Positions 19,000-28,186 of a stretch of 64,000 nt of DNA are shown here, piece after piece (position 1 is the stretch's first letter; each line of letters starts with the position of its first letter). Position numbers and translations under genes: made by a program. This stretch comes from Marinobacter daepoensis DSM 16072. Its GTDB lineage: Bacteria; Pseudomonadota; Gammaproteobacteria; Pseudomonadales; Oleiphilaceae. Under the pieces are notes generated by a model. That model saw nothing but the letters and a program-made list of their open reading frames with translations, was not told the DNA's origin and did not search any database. The stretch covers positions 248,001 to 312,000 of the forward strand of contig NZ_ATWI01000009.1 of assembly GCF_000421165.1 (NCBI RefSeq). The letters run 5' to 3'.

Positions 19000-19111
19000 G
19001 TATCATTGAGTTATGCCAAAAATAGGCGACTTGCATGCCAATATCACCTCCATCCAGAGCCGCTGGCTTGGCGGATGAGCCGAGCTTCGAAGCAGCGTGC
19101 GGCCGATCACA

Positions 19112-19154
19112 TTAAATATCGGTCTTTACCATATTTAACATAATATACATTATG
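19112..19154. promoter_or_regulatory. AT-rich nested inverted repeats downstream of hsdR
   Basis: Two perfect dyads follow one another: TTAAATAT (19112-19119) with ATATTTAA (19131-19138), and CATAAT (19139-19144) with ATTATG (19149-19154). They stand out from the GC-rich surroundings. They could be an operator, a recombinase arm site or a remnant promoter. Confidence 0.35.
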
Positions 19155-19681
19155 CGCAGTCATTGTTGGATCGATGACAGGCGCAGAGTGGCACACCCCC
19201 TGAGCATGCAGACAACGCCACTCCACACCGATAAGGCAGGATTTAGCGATAAGGCAATTGTCCGTTATGGGCGGGCGCCACAGAACGCCGTGATTTTTCC
19301 CAGCCTTGCTCCTCAATCAGGCCGACCGTCTCAAGTCATCACCTTAATATCTGCTGAGTTGCTCTGGCTCTGACTGTGCATAAGCTGCCGGTAAAATGGA
19401 GCCCGAACGTAAAGTGTTGCCCTCCGGGCTATCTCCGTCTTTTTTGTGCTAGCGAAGTGTCGCCCAGTGCTGCTCCAGCTAAGCGTTCTGATAGCTCTGT
19501 CGTCACCTGAGCCTTCGGCATACAGATACCGCGCCCGGACCGGTGCAAACCTGAGAGCGGGCGTTCTGACCGAGCAATGTTTTCAGCCTATGACGCCTGA
19601 CAGCATTCATGTTCTGTAGTTTCACGCTCAGACGTCTATGGATTGCGAACGGAGGATGGCGTTTTCCTAAGAGGACTGCTG

Positions 19682-19741
19682 GCGTAATATAATGATTTTA
19701 TGGCATTATACGCTATGTCCAATATTTAGGAGTATTGGACA
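19682..19741 (+). promoter_or_regulatory. Two adjacent dyads with a -10-like box upstream of the integrase
   Basis: An imperfect dyad, GCGTAATATAATG (19682-19694) with CATTATACGC (19704-19713), contains TATAAT on both strands. Directly after it is a perfect 9-bp dyad, TGTCCAATA (19716-19724) with TATTGGACA (19733-19741), spaced by eight bases. The integrase start codon is 53 bases further on. The arrangement suits a repressor-controlled promoter, or recombinase binding sites. Confidence 0.5.
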
Positions 19742-19793
19742 TTCCGGGCACCTATCCAGCCCTGCTCACCAATTTAGAAGCCATTGTGTCGCT

Positions 19794-21062
19794 ATGAAAG
19801 CTAAAGCCCAGTTCCCAGGATTCCCTCTGTTTGACACCGCCGATCGCATTCACGAGCAATCGGATTTTGAGCTGTATCCTGGCCTGAAATCTGCCCTGAG
19901 CGCCCTGCCGCTACCGGTTGCCGACATCCATGAGGATTTCCGCATCGCGCACCGCTTTGTTGTTAAATACAGTGATGTCCCAGGCACCTTCAACCGGTTT
20001 CGCGGGGAAATTCAGAGATTTCTCAATTATACATGGCTGATTGGCCGTCGAACGCTTGCTCAGGCAGACTCCGAACTGATCAGCAGCTATTTTGCGTTCA
20101 TGAAAACGCCACCGGCATCCTGGGTATCGAGGGGCATTTATTCGGCGTTTGTCTCATCCGGCGGGCTACGCCAGCCGAACTTTCAATGGCGGCCCATGGC
20201 GCTTCGAAGCAAAGACACTCAGGCCCCCTACTCTGTTACTCAGGCGAGCCTGAATGCCAGCCGAACGGCACTGCAAACCTTCTTTAAATATCTTGTCTCC
20301 CAGGATTACTTACTTCGAAACCCATTGCTGGATGTGAGGAAACGGGACCGTAGCGCAAAGCCGAACCTGAACCTGGACCGTGATGCAGACGTTCGACGAT
20401 TAACTGACTGGCAATGGTCCTACCTTCTGGAATCCCTGACAGAGCTGGCCAGTGAGGATGCCAGTTTCGAACGGCATCTGTTTATCATTGTGACCATGAA
20501 AAGCCTGTTTCTTCGGGTAAGTGAGCTCGCCCCCAGGCCAGTAGATCGGGGGCAGTGGCGCACCCCCACATTTGGGGATTTCCGGCGCACTGTGGTCGAT
20601 GGAGAACCATACTGGGTTTACTCTGTCTTCGGGAAAGGCGACAAAACCCGCCAGGTCACCCTGCCGGATGCCTACCTTGGTTATCTGAAGCGTTGGCGAA
20701 CGCACCTGGGGCATACTTCTCCCCTGCCAGTACCTGGCGAAACCTCACCGATTCTGCCATCCAGGAAAGGCGCCGCGATTGGTAAGCGCCAGGTTCAGCG
20801 TATTTATGAGCAGGCTATGGTTGCTACAGCAGACAGGATGGAGCGCGAAGGCTACTGTGATGAAGCCAGGCAGATACTCGCGATTCGTTCGGAAACGCAC
20901 TATCTTCGGCACACCGGTGCCAGCCAGGCCATTGAAGCCGGCGCCGACATCCGCCACATCAGTGAAGAGCTGGGCCATGCCAATGCCACCTTTACAGAAT
21001 CGGTGTATGTAAATGCCGAGCAGGCAAGAAGGCGATCCGAAGGGCGGCAGCGATTGGTGTAA
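19794..21062 (+). CDS. Tyrosine recombinase (phage-type integrase)
   Basis: Site-specific recombinase of 422 residues. A SAM-like core-binding domain (about residues 45-200) precedes the catalytic domain. Visible active-site residues are the first Arg in FLRVSELAPR near 239, the beta-hairpin Lys in FGKGDKTRQVTL, the HxxR box in HYLRHTGAS near 369, the conserved His in ELGHAN, and the nucleophilic Tyr in ESVYVNAEQ near 404. The set is complete, so the enzyme should be active. ATG 19794 gives MKAKAQFPGF; a longer frame from 19692 would run through the dyads upstream and is less likely. It sits at the right edge of the defence-gene island, so it is the best candidate for the enzyme that mobilised it. 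The exact subfamily (phage, ICE or other) is not certain. Confidence 0.9.
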   Translation: MKAKAQFPGFPLFDTADRIHEQSDFELYPGLKSALSALPLPVADIHEDFRIAHRFVVKYSDVPGTFNRFRGEIQRFLNYTWLIGRRTLAQADSELISSYFAFMKTPPASWVSRGIYSAFVSSGGLRQPNFQWRPMALRSKDTQAPYSVTQASLNASRTALQTFFKYLVSQDYLLRNPLLDVRKRDRSAKPNLNLDRDADVRRLTDWQWSYLLESLTELASEDASFERHLFIIVTMKSLFLRVSELAPRPVDRGQWRTPTFGDFRRTVVDGEPYWVYSVFGKGDKTRQVTLPDAYLGYLKRWRTHLGHTSPLPVPGETSPILPSRKGAAIGKRQVQRIYEQAMVATADRMEREGYCDEARQILAIRSETHYLRHTGASQAIEAGADIRHISEELGHANATFTESVYVNAEQARRRSEGRQRLV

Positions 21063-21143
21063 CCACAAGCCGTGGTTCGCTATGATGCGTGACAGAGAAA
21101 AACAATCCAGGAGCCGGGGCTCACCCGACATCAAGGACCGACC

Positions 21144-22418
21144 ATGATTCACGCAGAACACTCCAGCCGCATTCAGACCGGGCTGATCAACCCGGTTCTC
21201 ATTGCAGGCTGCATTATCATTTTGGTGAGTTTTGCCATAAGGGCATCGTTTGGGCTTTTCCAGCTACCGATTGCACAGGAGTTTGCCTGGCCACGGGAAT
21301 CATTTTCGCTAGCGATTGCAATCCAGAATCTATTCTGGGGCATTGGCCAACCTATTTTTGGTGCGGTCGCGGAGCGGTATGGTGATCGCAGGGCCATTTT
21401 TGCCGGCGGGCTGATTTATGCGCTGGGATTGGTATTGTCGGCATTTGCGATCACGCCGGGCCAACACCAGCTATTGGAAATGCTCGTAGGTTTTGGAATT
21501 GCCGGAACGGGCTTTGGTGTCATTCTCGCGGTTGTTGGCCGGGCTGCGCCAGAGAAACATCGCTCTATGGCGCTGGGCATTGCAACGGCAGCGGGGTCAG
21601 CCGGTCAGATAGTGGGACCACCGATTGCTCAGCTGCTGATTGCTCAAATGCCATGGCAATGGGTTTTCATCATTTTTGCGGGTGCAATTCTGGCGTCTAT
21701 GTTGGCGCTACGCTTGTTTCGAGCCCCACAACGAGACCAAACCGATACCAGCGATGAGCCCATGAGAGTCGTACTTCAGCGAGCCCTGAAAGATCCAACT
21801 TTCTGGTTTATTTTTATTGGCTTCTTTTCTTGCGGATATCAGCTTGCTTTTATCACGGCTCACTTTCCTGCGTTTATCACCGAAATGTGCGGTCCGGTTA
21901 CCCCGGACAGCCTTCTTTATGTCATAGGAGTTACTTCGGCATCGGGGTTGGGCGCCATTTCAATCGCCATTATCGGGTTCTTTAACATAGGCGGAACCTT
22001 GCTGGCAGGATGGCTGGGCAATCGCTACTCACGAAAATACCTGCTTGCGTCGATTTATCTGCTGCGAACACTGGTCTCGGCTGCCTTCATTCTCACTCCC
22101 ATTACCCCAGAGACCGTTGTGCTTTTCTCGGTCGCCATGGGCTCCCTGTGGCTCGCAACTGTTCCACTGACATCTGGGCTGGTGGCGCATATTTATGGCC
22201 TCAAATACATGGGGACATTGTATGGTCTGGTTTTCTTCTCCCACCAGCTTGGCGGGTTTCTGGGCGTCTGGTTGGGCGGCTCCATGTACGATTTGTACAA
22301 CGATTACACTGTTGTGTGGTGGGTGGGCGTAGGCGTTGGTGCTCTCTCCGTCCTGATTCACTTACCAGTGAAGGAACGTCCTTGGGAAAGTCGGGGCGAT
22401 TTTGCGCGCGCAGGGTGA
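21144..22418 (+). CDS. MFS transporter, monocarboxylate/oxalate-formate-like
   Basis: Twelve-helix major facilitator of 424 residues. The family look is given by RASFGLFQLPIAQEFAWPRESFS near the N-terminus, the motif A variant GAVAERYGDRRAIFAGG between helices 2 and 3, and GTLLAGWLGNRYSRKYLLA in the second half. These resemble the OxlT/MCT-like group that carries small carboxylates, so an organic acid is a reasonable guess but not shown. ATG 21144 has AAGGA at the right distance. It ends only three bases from the convergent regulator gene. Confidence 0.87.
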   Translation: MIHAEHSSRIQTGLINPVLIAGCIIILVSFAIRASFGLFQLPIAQEFAWPRESFSLAIAIQNLFWGIGQPIFGAVAERYGDRRAIFAGGLIYALGLVLSAFAITPGQHQLLEMLVGFGIAGTGFGVILAVVGRAAPEKHRSMALGIATAAGSAGQIVGPPIAQLLIAQMPWQWVFIIFAGAILASMLALRLFRAPQRDQTDTSDEPMRVVLQRALKDPTFWFIFIGFFSCGYQLAFITAHFPAFITEMCGPVTPDSLLYVIGVTSASGLGAISIAIIGFFNIGGTLLAGWLGNRYSRKYLLASIYLLRTLVSAAFILTPITPETVVLFSVAMGSLWLATVPLTSGLVAHIYGLKYMGTLYGLVFFSHQLGGFLGVWLGGSMYDLYNDYTVVWWVGVGVGALSVLIHLPVKERPWESRGDFARAG

Positions 22419-22421
22419 TCA

Positions 22422-23942
22422 TTAGTCCTGCCCGAACGGGCTGTGGCTTTTCTCCCACGCCAGCTTTTTCCGGTAGATTGTTGATGCGCTAATCTCCAGG
22501 AAGGCTGCCGCCCGTGGGATGTTGCCGCTGCATTTTTGTATGGCCGTCTCGATGATCCTTTGCTCTTCTTTCCAAAGCGGCAGTATGGCTTTGCTATCAC
22601 GGTCTGCGACATTCGATGCACCATTAACGCCGGGGGCATCGTCACTCACAGCACCAGTTGATGGCGGCGTATCCTGTTCGCCACCAACCTCATCAGAGAA
22701 TGGAGCAGCCGGAACCCCGGGGCCGCCATCGACAGCGCCCCCTTCTGGTTGAGCGGCACCCGGCGTCGACTCAGACATCTGCGGAAGCATGGTCATAGTG
22801 ACTGTTTCCGCGTCATTCAATACAACGATATTACGCACAACATTCGACAACTCCCGAACGTTTCCAGGCCAGGGATATCGGAGAAAATAGTCTGCAACCT
22901 TGTCATCAAAACAGCGGAAGGATTTACCTTCATCCTCGGAATACTTACGGAGCAACTCACCCGCAATTTTCAGCACATCATTGCCACGGTCTCTCAGAGG
23001 CGGCATGTGCAAGGGAATGACGTGGAGACGGTAATACAAATCCTCCCGGAAACGCCCCTCCCTCACTTCAGCCAAGGGGTCCCGATTAGTCGCGCAGATG
23101 AAACGAACATCCACCTTGATTTCTTTGCTGCTCCCAACCGGCGAAAAAGTGCCGGACTGAATAAAACGAAGCAGCTTGCTTTGAAGATCAAGGGGCATTT
23201 CGCCAATTTCATCCAGAAATAACGTGCCCCCCGAGGCTCGCAGCGCGGCGCCCTCTCTCGCCGTCGCTGCCCCGGTAAAAGCGCCTTTTACATGCCCGAA
23301 AATTTCACTTTCAATGAGTTCCCTAGGAATCGCTGCGCAGTTGAGGGCAATAAATGGCTTGTCGGAACGGGTACTCTCCGCATGAAGCGCTTCGGAACAA
23401 AGCTCTTTGCCCGTACCGCTCTCACCTGTAATGAACACACTGGCTTTGCTTGCCGCGCAACTCTCTATGATTCTGTAGACACCTTGCATCGGCAAAGAGC
23501 CTCCGATCATGTTGTGAAAACGGTCGCGTTCAAACGTTTTCTGGTATTCATTAACCACATCTTGCAGGTGCTGGCGCTCCAGAATATTGGAGATGGTTAC
23601 TTCAAGCCTTGCCCTGTCAAAAGGCTTTGATAAGAAATCGCTGGCCCCTCGGCGCATCGCATCGACCACCAGGTCTACAGACCCAAAAGCGGTAATAACA
23701 ATGATTGGCAGATCAGGCTGTGTTGACTGGGCGTAGTCGACAATATCCAATCCACTCATATCGGGTAACCGGACATCCGTTATTAAAAGGTAGATAGTAT
23801 TCTCAGCCAACAGCTTAAGAGCTGCGTGGCCGGTATCTGCAACCAAAACACGGTAGGTGTCTTTCAGGTAGTTTTGGTAAACCAGCGCATTCGAGACGCT
23901 GTCCTCGACCAGCAATATCGTATGTCGAGAGGTTGTCTGCAT
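22422..23942 (-). CDS. LuxO/SypG-like sigma-54-dependent response regulator
   Basis: NtrC-class transcription activator of 506 residues. The receiver domain (1-120) has the phospho-acceptor Asp56 in ITDVRLPDMSG and the conserved Lys in LSKPF. The AAA+ domain (about 145-380) has Walker A GESGTGKE at 173-180, the sigma-54 contact loop GAFTGA at 220-225, and Walker B LFLDE at 241-245. A Ser/Pro/Gly/Asp-rich linker follows, then a Fis-type helix-turn-helix (CSGNIPRAAAFLEISASTIYRKK) very like that of LuxO. It is the last gene of a three-gene operon after the hybrid kinase, its likely phosphodonor through the kinase's HPt domain. Probable targets lie in the divergent intergenic region (28039-28202). 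GGAGGG precedes the ATG. Confidence 0.92.
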   Translation of the reverse strand: MQTTSRHTILLVEDSVSNALVYQNYLKDTYRVLVADTGHAALKLLAENTIYLLITDVRLPDMSGLDIVDYAQSTQPDLPIIVITAFGSVDLVVDAMRRGASDFLSKPFDRARLEVTISNILERQHLQDVVNEYQKTFERDRFHNMIGGSLPMQGVYRIIESCAASKASVFITGESGTGKELCSEALHAESTRSDKPFIALNCAAIPRELIESEIFGHVKGAFTGAATAREGAALRASGGTLFLDEIGEMPLDLQSKLLRFIQSGTFSPVGSSKEIKVDVRFICATNRDPLAEVREGRFREDLYYRLHVIPLHMPPLRDRGNDVLKIAGELLRKYSEDEGKSFRCFDDKVADYFLRYPWPGNVRELSNVVRNIVVLNDAETVTMTMLPQMSESTPGAAQPEGGAVDGGPGVPAAPFSDEVGGEQDTPPSTGAVSDDAPGVNGASNVADRDSKAILPLWKEEQRIIETAIQKCSGNIPRAAAFLEISASTIYRKKLAWEKSHSPFGQD

Positions 23943-23978
23943 GGTTCGCCCTCCATAAGCAACTGGCCAGCACCTGAA

Positions 23979-26900
23979 TTACAGGTTCTGACCGGACGCA
24001 TTCTCCAATGCCTTTAAATAAGATTCGTATTTTTTCACGGTTTCATCCGCGTTGGCTCTCAAGGTGTCGATGACGCCCTTAACACTCTGATGGCGCCCCT
24101 GAAGAAGCAAAAGCTCTAACTCCTGGGCTTTGTGATGAAGCTGCATTCCGCCAAAGGTTCCAGAGCAGCTTTTAAGGGCGTGCGCCTGCTCTCTCAACTC
24201 GGAGTAGTCAGACTCACCAATTGCTGAATCAATTAGTTGCATGCGCTTTTTAATCTCATTTATGAAGACTGAAATCATAAGCGGAAGCGATGCTTCTGAG
24301 GTGTCCAGCGCCAACTGTTCCAGAACCTGCTGGCTCAGTATGGCCCGCTCACCCTGACCGTCTTGCCGGAGTGCCGACGGAGGCGGCACCGAATTGTCCA
24401 GACAGTGATACACCGTTTGAACCAGGCGCTGGAGGTTGAAAGGCTTGCTGACGAAGTCATTCATCCCGGTTCGTTTGCAACGTTCAATTTCAGATTTTTC
24501 TGCGTTGGCGGTCACTGCAATGATCGGCGTTTGGGCGTTGATACCCCCAGACTGCCGGATCGTTTCGGTTGCCTCCAACCCATTCATGTTAGGCATGCGT
24601 AAGTCCATCAGAATGGCGTCGTAGCGCTTACTCTCGGCCTGCCGTACCGCTTCGGCCCCATCTCTGGCCGTCTCTACATCAAACCCCCGGGACTTGAGCA
24701 TTTCCGCACCGATCAGGAGGTTAGCGTCAACATCATCCACCAGAAGAACTCGTTTGCGGGGAGCGCCTTTCTGGTCACTGTCGTTTCCGGATGGTGGTGA
24801 GAGAGGCTCTGAATGCTGATCCGGTGGTGACCGGTAGCGTTTCAAGTCTTCATTTGACGGAACCTCGTAAGGGATACTCAAACTGAAGGTTGATCCCTGG
24901 CCGACAGTGCTGGTCAGACTTATCGCGCCGTTCATGCCTGTCACTAACTGGCGCGCAATCGCCAGCCCCAACCCAGACCCGCCAAAACCACGGTCCCGGG
25001 CAGCATCGACCTGCCCAAACTCTGAGAAAGCAGACTCTACAAGCTCATCGGGGATCCCAGGGCCCGTGTCATTCACATTGATTCGAAGCCAGCAGCCGGA
25101 ATCGTCCGATTCAAGAGACGTCACTTCGATCATCACATGTCCCTCTTCGGTAAATTTAACCGCATTGTCGACAAGGATGGTCAGCACCTGGCGAAGGTGA
25201 TCCCGGTCGGCCTTTACCACCTCGGGCACCGCCGATGACACTTCCGGAATCAGTAACACGGAAGATTTTTGTCGGTGCGCCGCAATGCCATCAAAGACTT
25301 CACCAACAAGTTCCCGTGGAGCAAACAAGACCTTCTGGTACTCTGTTTCTCCAGCTTCAATCCTTGAGAAATCCAGAATCTCATTCACAACCTGAAGCAA
25401 AGCATCCCCGGAGCGCCTGGCCATCTGCAAAAAACGAAGATCTTTCGGCTCAAGAGACCCGCGATGTTCTAACAAAGACAACGACCCCAGAACGGCCGTT
25501 AAAGGCGAGCGGATTTCATGGCTCATATGGGATAGAAAGCGTGATTTCGCCCGGGATGCGTCCTCGGCACTCTCTTTTGCGGCAAGGAGTTCTTCTTCTT
25601 TACTCTTGCGATCAGAAATATCGCGGATATTGGCCGTTACGAAGACCTCTTCGTCAATTCGCACAGCGGTGAGCGAAAGCTCTACCGGAAAGACATCACC
25701 GTTTTTCTTAACAGCGTAGGTTTCAATGCGCTTCCCTATCAACGGCCCCTCACCGGTTGCAAGGTAGCGGGCAAACCCTTTGTGGTGCGCATCCCGATAC
25801 TCCGCAGGGACAATGCGGCTGGCCATATCCTGACCTGTCAGCTCCGATTTGGCCCAACCAAACATCACTTCAGCCGATTGACTGAAGTCCGTCACCTTAC
25901 CGCGCTTATCAATGGTTATCAGGGCATCCAGGCTGGCATCGATCAGGCTCGCCTTCAGCCTTTCACTCACACGCGCATCTCGTTCCAGCCTGGCGGTGTG
26001 AGTGCGATCGCGGACGATCAGGATGTACCTCCCTCTCTCCCCCGATTCAAAGGGGAGAAGGTTCATTTCAGTCATCAACTCGGCACCGTTATCGTCGATA
26101 ATCGTGGATTCGAACCAGGTGTTTGGGTTCCGGCTCTGCCGATCAATCCACTCGCGCACGCCAAGCCCCTTTAGATCAAGGATTCCTGCCAAAGGCTGCC
26201 CCATCAGTTCTGAGGCATCAACGCCGAGTAACTGCGCCATCGCCGGATTGGCGAAGACCACATTCTCTTCTTCATCCAGTGTGGCTATACCGTCGGGGGC
26301 AGCTTCTAACAAAGCCGTCGTTTCGCTTTCTTTTCTCTGCAATTCGTCGTTCACCACAATCAATTCGTCATTGACGTTTTGCAAGGCGGTTTCCCTGGCC
26401 TTCAGCGTGCCGAGCATCTGATTGAAGGCTGCCACTGTCTCGGAGAGTTCATCATTACGAGAGGATAGAATTGGCTCAATTTCCTCACCTTTTGCAACCC
26501 GGTGAGCGGCAGATCGGAGTCTGATCAGCTCGCGGGTCAGATACCGGGCAAAGAACAATGAAACCAGCGCTACCAGCAACAGCTCCAGGGCCGCAATAAC
26601 GTAGAACCGGAGTTTGGCTTCGGCAAGCGTGGCTTCAAGATCGGATAAGGACAATCCCATCTCGATGGCGCCAAAATGCTGACCGCCAACAACGATGTCC
26701 TGAGACTGATCGTAGCGACCATCGTCAATCCCGGCGAGATTGCGGTCCTGAGTGACAACCTCCGATGAAGAAATTCCGGCCGTTGCGAGCACTCTGTCGA
26801 ACCCCCGAATCCGGACGTAGTCAACACCGCCCAGACTCCTTATCTGGTGCACTTTCGCCTGAAGTGATGCGACGTTGACTGAAATCAGATCAGCAACGAT

Positions 26901-27056
26901 GACCGAGCTCGCAAGCATCAGGGTGTCCCGGGCTCTCTCCTCAAGAGCATGATGATAAGTGACCCGAATAAAACTGATGGCCTGCCAGACAAGTACGGAT
27001 AGAAAAAACAGCTCGATCAGGCCTACTCCAAGGACGGTTTTCCATCGAAAGGACAT
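23979..27056 (-). CDS. Hybrid sensor histidine kinase with PAS, receiver and HPt domains
   Basis: Inner-membrane phosphorelay kinase of 1025 residues, LuxQ/SypF/BarA-like in layout. Helix 1 spans about 8-30; a periplasmic sensor region spans about 31-148; helix 2 (FYVIAALELLLVALVSLFFA) spans 151-170; then come HAMP, a coiled coil, two PAS domains (about 245-350 and 365-480), HisKA with the phospho-His at 513 in SHMSHEIRSPL, HATPase (DNAVKF, DTGPGIPDE, GGSGLGLAIA), a receiver (LLVDDVDAN, MDLRMPNMNG) and a C-terminal HPt with AHALKSCSGTFG. The complete His-Asp-His chain needs only an external receiver, supplied by the LuxO-like protein 36 bases downstream. The PhnD-like gene upstream probably makes its periplasmic ligand-binding partner. 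Confidence 0.93.
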   Translation of the reverse strand: MSFRWKTVLGVGLIELFFLSVLVWQAISFIRVTYHHALEERARDTLMLASSVIVADLISVNVASLQAKVHQIRSLGGVDYVRIRGFDRVLATAGISSSEVVTQDRNLAGIDDGRYDQSQDIVVGGQHFGAIEMGLSLSDLEATLAEAKLRFYVIAALELLLVALVSLFFARYLTRELIRLRSAAHRVAKGEEIEPILSSRNDELSETVAAFNQMLGTLKARETALQNVNDELIVVNDELQRKESETTALLEAAPDGIATLDEEENVVFANPAMAQLLGVDASELMGQPLAGILDLKGLGVREWIDRQSRNPNTWFESTIIDDNGAELMTEMNLLPFESGERGRYILIVRDRTHTARLERDARVSERLKASLIDASLDALITIDKRGKVTDFSQSAEVMFGWAKSELTGQDMASRIVPAEYRDAHHKGFARYLATGEGPLIGKRIETYAVKKNGDVFPVELSLTAVRIDEEVFVTANIRDISDRKSKEEELLAAKESAEDASRAKSRFLSHMSHEIRSPLTAVLGSLSLLEHRGSLEPKDLRFLQMARRSGDALLQVVNEILDFSRIEAGETEYQKVLFAPRELVGEVFDGIAAHRQKSSVLLIPEVSSAVPEVVKADRDHLRQVLTILVDNAVKFTEEGHVMIEVTSLESDDSGCWLRINVNDTGPGIPDELVESAFSEFGQVDAARDRGFGGSGLGLAIARQLVTGMNGAISLTSTVGQGSTFSLSIPYEVPSNEDLKRYRSPPDQHSEPLSPPSGNDSDQKGAPRKRVLLVDDVDANLLIGAEMLKSRGFDVETARDGAEAVRQAESKRYDAILMDLRMPNMNGLEATETIRQSGGINAQTPIIAVTANAEKSEIERCKRTGMNDFVSKPFNLQRLVQTVYHCLDNSVPPPSALRQDGQGERAILSQQVLEQLALDTSEASLPLMISVFINEIKKRMQLIDSAIGESDYSELREQAHALKSCSGTFGGMQLHHKAQELELLLLQGRHQSVKGVIDTLRANADETVKKYESYLKALENASGQNL

Positions 27057-27086
27057 AGCAGAGCCCCATTGTTGTCTATTCCAAAG

Positions 27087-27908
27087 TCAGTGCCCAAGCG
27101 GGACGCCAAGGCCCAACCGGCGGACATCGTCCCAATCACTTCCCACGGCCTCCACGAAGCCGGCCATCCCAATATTTTCAAGAAGCTCCTGCCCCGCCTG
27201 CGTCGAGCTCATCGACAGCAGCGCCCCCAGAATAGCTTCTCTCTGTTCTTCGGGCATGGACGGGTGGCTGGCGATGGCATGTCCGGTGAATCCGGCAGAC
27301 TCCCATAAGACCCGAATTTTCTTCCTGATAGCGGGCTCCATTTCCCCCAGCGTTCGATGAATGCCACCACCTGCGGCAAACAGCCCTTCGGAAACAGCCC
27401 GGTAGACCGAATCATGGGACTGAACGAACGATGCTTTATATCCGGGAGCCGTCTTCTCAAGCTGCGCTCTGGTTATAAGGGTTGCAGCAAAGGCGTGGGG
27501 TGCCGGGAAAGCCAGACTCTTGCCTTTGAGATCGCGCAATGAGGAAGCGCGGGCATCTTTCGAGACCACCAGAATGCCCTTGATGACATGGTTATTTTGC
27601 CTAGCCATCGCCCGATAGCCCGGACGCTCATTGAACACGGTGAAATGGTAGGGATTCATGTAGGCAAGGTCGTATACACCTTCAGCCAGACGCCTTTCAA
27701 ACTCGGGAATAGAGGGAGCAGTGGAAAACCGAATAGTAACGCCAGCCTGTTTGCTGAGATAGGCCATCAACGGCGCCCACTGGCGGGCCATCTTCTCGGG
27801 ATCATGTTGAGGGACAACACCAAATGACAGATGTTTTTCTGTCGCCTGTTGCGCCTGCCCATCGAATGCAAACGCAAGTGCCACAAGAAACACAAGGAAT
27901 CTTCCCAT
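27087..27908 (-). CDS. PhnD-like periplasmic binding protein, probable sensor partner
   Basis: Phosphate/phosphite/phosphonate-type solute-binding protein of 273 residues with a signal peptide (MGRFLVFLVALAFAFDGQAQ). Family features are SFGVVPQHDPEKMARQWAPLM near the mature N-terminus, VYDLAYMNPYHFTVF, and DLKGKSLAFPAPHAFAATL. The C-terminal lobe (KIRVLWESAGFTGHAIASHP) completes the fold. No permease or ATPase gene accompanies it. Instead it is first in an operon with a hybrid kinase, so it most likely presents a ligand to the kinase's periplasmic domain, as LuxP does for LuxQ. The ligand is unknown. ATG 27908 is chosen for AAGGA six bases upstream and the clean signal peptide; the frame opens at 27974. 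Confidence 0.85.
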   Translation of the reverse strand: MGRFLVFLVALAFAFDGQAQQATEKHLSFGVVPQHDPEKMARQWAPLMAYLSKQAGVTIRFSTAPSIPEFERRLAEGVYDLAYMNPYHFTVFNERPGYRAMARQNNHVIKGILVVSKDARASSLRDLKGKSLAFPAPHAFAATLITRAQLEKTAPGYKASFVQSHDSVYRAVSEGLFAAGGGIHRTLGEMEPAIRKKIRVLWESAGFTGHAIASHPSMPEEQREAILGALLSMSSTQAGQELLENIGMAGFVEAVGSDWDDVRRLGLGVPLGH

Positions 27909-28038
27909 TACTTTTCCTTCTAAGCCCAGCATTGACCCCTGCGCTCCCTTTAGGCGCAGCAACGTGTGCGTCACGAGCTGGAATCAACCAACGCTCGCTT
28001 CCCTGGCCTAATTCAAACATTAGCAGAGTCTTCGATTT

Positions 28039-28099
28039 TTGCATTTTGCAGGCATTCTCGTTTTGCCAGCCAGGCGATGTTCGCTTTTGCAAAACGCAA
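28039..28099. promoter_or_regulatory. Two LuxO-box-like sites
   Basis: TTGCA-TTT-TGCAG (28039-28051) and TTGCA-AAA-CGCAA (28087-28099) each match nine of ten fixed positions of the Vibrio LuxO site TTGCA-N3-TGCAA as I recall it. They lie 48 bases apart and about 90-150 bases upstream of the sigma-54-like promoter, the usual place for enhancer sites. The activator would be the adjacent LuxO-like protein. The match is by eye; binding is an inference. Confidence 0.55.
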
Positions 28100-28186
28100 A
28101 GCGATTTGCCCGGCAGCTAAAACAGGGGCCGGAAAATACCGCCAAACCTCATCTCATGCCATTGATACTTAAAACCATTCAGTGAA

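Larger units (their letters stand above)
19000..19793. other. Intergenic region between hsdR and the integrase
   Basis: Nearly 800 bases with no convincing gene; a 73-codon open frame at 19152-19373 lacks a ribosome-binding site and family features. It has a weak terminator-like repeat (AGCCCG 19400-19405 and CGGGCT 19425-19430, T-run ten bases later) and two groups of inverted repeats listed separately. As the space beside an integrase, it is the likeliest place for an attachment site, but no core repeat could be matched to the left edge. Confidence 0.45.

Noticed and set aside
19152..19373. Open frame of 73 codons after the AT-rich dyads
   Set aside because: No ribosome-binding site and no recognisable domain; a shorter frame on the opposite strand covers the same place equally well.
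7643..21062. Direct-repeat attachment sites bounding the island
   Set aside because: No tRNA gene and no convincing repeat shared by both edges could be found by eye, so boundaries are not claimed.
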